Source of the DNA: an uncultured beta proteobacterium
Lineage (GTDB): Bacteria; Pseudomonadota; Gammaproteobacteria; Burkholderiales; Burkholderiaceae_B
Length of the DNA stretch: 6,203 nt
Assembly (NCBI GenBank): GCA_903924715.1
Contig: CAIYCP010000101.1
Coordinates: forward strand, 1-6,203
Reading direction: 5' to 3'
A model generated the notes under the pieces. It saw nothing but the letters and a program-made list of their open reading frames with translations. It had not been told where the DNA came from and made no database searches. Both the position numbers and the translations under genes were made by a program. The first letter of the stretch is position 1; each line of letters begins with the position of its first letter. Positions 4,907 to 6,203 of this stretch are shown here, piece by piece.

Positions 4907-6203
4907 CGAAAAGAAAATATTTTGGCACCGATGGTGTGCGCGGCAAAGTTGGCGGCGAGGTGATCAATGCTGAATTTGCGCTCAGACTTGGTTATGCCGC
5001 CGGCAAAGTGCTGGCCAAAGAGCATTCAGCTCGGCGCGGTCGCCCGACCGTTTTAATCGGCAAAGACACCAGAATTAGTGGCTACATGCTCGAGTCGGCA
5101 CTCGAGGCCGGCTTCGCTTCTGCAGGCATTGAAGTCTTGTTGGCAGGGCCGTTACCCACGCCGGCGGTGGCTTACCTCACGCGCACTTGGCGCTTAGTGG
5201 CCGGCATTGTGATTAGTGCCTCGCATAATCCTTATTACGATAACGGGATCAAGTTCTTTTCATCCAAAGGCATGAAATTGCCAGATGAAACCGAGGCTGC
5301 GATTGAGGCTGCACTTGATGAGCCCATGCAGTGTGTCAGCTCCGAAAAGCTGGGTCGTGCGCGTCGGATTGACGATGCGCCCGGTCGCTACATTGAATTT
5401 TGTAAAAGCACCTATCCATCGGACTTGGATTTGGGTGGTTTAAAGCTCGTCGTCGACGCTGCAAATGGTGCGGCTTATCATATTGCCCCGCATGTGTTTC
5501 GCGAATTGGGTGCAGAGGTGACGGCGATTGGCGTATCGCCTGATGGTTTTAATATTAATAAAGATGTGGGGGCGTTGCACCCTGAAAGTCTGGCCGCTGA
5601 AGTGCGTGCGCGTGGTGCAGACTTGGGTATCGCGCTTGATGGCGACGCTGATCGGGTGCAGATGGTTGACGCGTCAGGGCGTGTGTATAACGGCGACGAA
5701 CTGTTGTATGCCGTGATTCGTGAGCGCTTGACGCGTGGCCCGGTTGCGGGGGTGGTGGGTACGCTGATGACCAACTTTGGCTTTGAACGTCAGCTTAAAA
5801 CGATGGGCATTGCCTTCGAGCGGGCTCAAGTGGGTGATCGCTATGTGCTTGAGCAATTACGCAATCGCGGCTGGTTGTATGGCGGTGAAAGTTCTGGCCA
5901 TTTGCTTTGCCTAGATGCGCATACAACAGGCGATGGGATTGTGGCCGCACTGCAAGTATTGGCGGCGTTGCAGCGCAGCGGAGAAACCTTGGCGCAGTGG
6001 GTGTCGGCGTTGCGTTTGTATCCACAGAAAATGATCAACGTCGCACTCAAGCCCGGCACCGACTGGGCGAATCACGCGGGCTTAAAAGCAGCCGAACAAA
6101 AAGCGCAAGCTTTGTTGGGCGAGCGTGGTCGTGTCTTGATCAGAGCCTCAGGCACTGAACCCAAGCTTCGATTAATGGTTGAAGCTGACGACGACGCTTT
6201 GGC
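4903..6203 (+). CDS. glmM: Phosphoglucosamine mutase GlmM (3' end outside window)
   Basis: GlmM interconverts glucosamine-6-phosphate and glucosamine-1-phosphate, feeding GlmU and UDP-GlcNAc synthesis for peptidoglycan and LPS. The frame starts at ATG 4903 and runs off the window after 433 residues. E. coli GlmM has 445, so roughly the last 15-20 residues are missing. All four functional loops of the alpha-D-phosphohexomutase family are present: the active-site loop ISASHNP (104-110) with the phosphorylated serine S107, the metal loop DGDADR (246-251), the sugar-binding loop GGESSGH (327-333), and the phosphate-binding loop RASGTEPKLR (414-423). The N-terminal KYFGTDGVRG is typical. As in other members, S107 must be phosphorylated for activity. 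It overlaps folP by 4 bases and is probably the last visible member of an ftsH-folP-glmM unit. Confidence 0.97.
   Translation, partial: MTKRKYFGTDGVRGKVGGEVINAEFALRLGYAAGKVLAKEHSARRGRPTVLIGKDTRISGYMLESALEAGFASAGIEVLLAGPLPTPAVAYLTRTWRLVAGIVISASHNPYYDNGIKFFSSKGMKLPDETEAAIEAALDEPMQCVSSEKLGRARRIDDAPGRYIEFCKSTYPSDLDLGGLKLVVDAANGAAYHIAPHVFRELGAEVTAIGVSPDGFNINKDVGALHPESLAAEVRARGADLGIALDGDADRVQMVDASGRVYNGDELLYAVIRERLTRGPVAGVVGTLMTNFGFERQLKTMGIAFERAQVGDRYVLEQLRNRGWLYGGESSGHLLCLDAHTTGDGIVAALQVLAALQRSGETLAQWVSALRLYPQKMINVALKPGTDWANHAGLKAAEQKAQALLGERGRVLIRASGTEPKLRLMVEADDDAL

Noticed and set aside
5089..5106. Two CTCGAG copies 6 bases apart in glmM
   Set aside because: They encode the conserved LESALEAG segment of GlmM, so codon coincidence explains them.
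5638..5655. GlmM metal loop DGDADR instead of the E. coli DGDGDR
   Set aside because: All three metal-binding aspartates are present, and I recall Ala at this position in other Burkholderiales GlmM proteins.
1..6203. Search for CRISPR repeats, insertion sequences, tRNA genes, toxin-antitoxin or defence genes
   Set aside because: Reading both strands showed no direct repeat arrays, transposase-like proteins, tRNA-like folds or defence motifs; the window is almost fully occupied by housekeeping genes.

Overview
The window is a run of conserved bacterial housekeeping genes from a betaproteobacterium, most likely a member of the Burkholderiales. The protein sequences and the order yhbY(-)/rlmE/ftsH/folP/glmM, with greA just upstream, fit the Alcaligenaceae (Bordetella-like) best. 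This placement comes from family-level recall of protein sequence, not from a search. No mobile element, CRISPR array, rRNA or tRNA is visible, and codon use looks uniform.

Layout from left to right. Positions 1-183 hold the last 60 codons of a probable c-type cytochrome. Positions 184-260 hold a GC-rich hairpin plus T-tract that ends only 11 bases before greA. greA (261-737) encodes the transcript-cleavage factor GreA. It converges, with a 12-base gap, on yhbY (minus strand, 750-1355), which encodes a CRM-domain ribosome-associated RNA-binding protein with a long basic tail. yhbY is divergent from rlmE (1374-2009), a 23S rRNA 2'-O-methyltransferase, with 18 bases between the two start codons. 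A 145-base gap (2010-2154) carries a terminator-like hairpin built around the rlmE stop codon, a candidate promoter and a 10-base palindrome. Then come ftsH (2155-4041, TTG start), folP (4061-4906) and glmM (4903 to the window edge, lacking its last codons).

ftsH, folP and glmM are tightly packed (19-base gap, then a 4-base overlap) and are probably co-transcribed. They link membrane protein quality control, folate synthesis and the phosphoglucosamine mutase step towards UDP-GlcNAc for peptidoglycan and LPS. greA, yhbY and rlmE concern transcription fidelity and large-subunit ribosome maturation.

I found no evidence of a new multigene system. The most notable unexplained signals are nucleic-acid structures: a 14-base-pair hairpin followed by TTTT inside the first codons of folP, the hairpin in the greA leader, and the compact overlapping control region between yhbY and rlmE. 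Their function is inferred, not shown.
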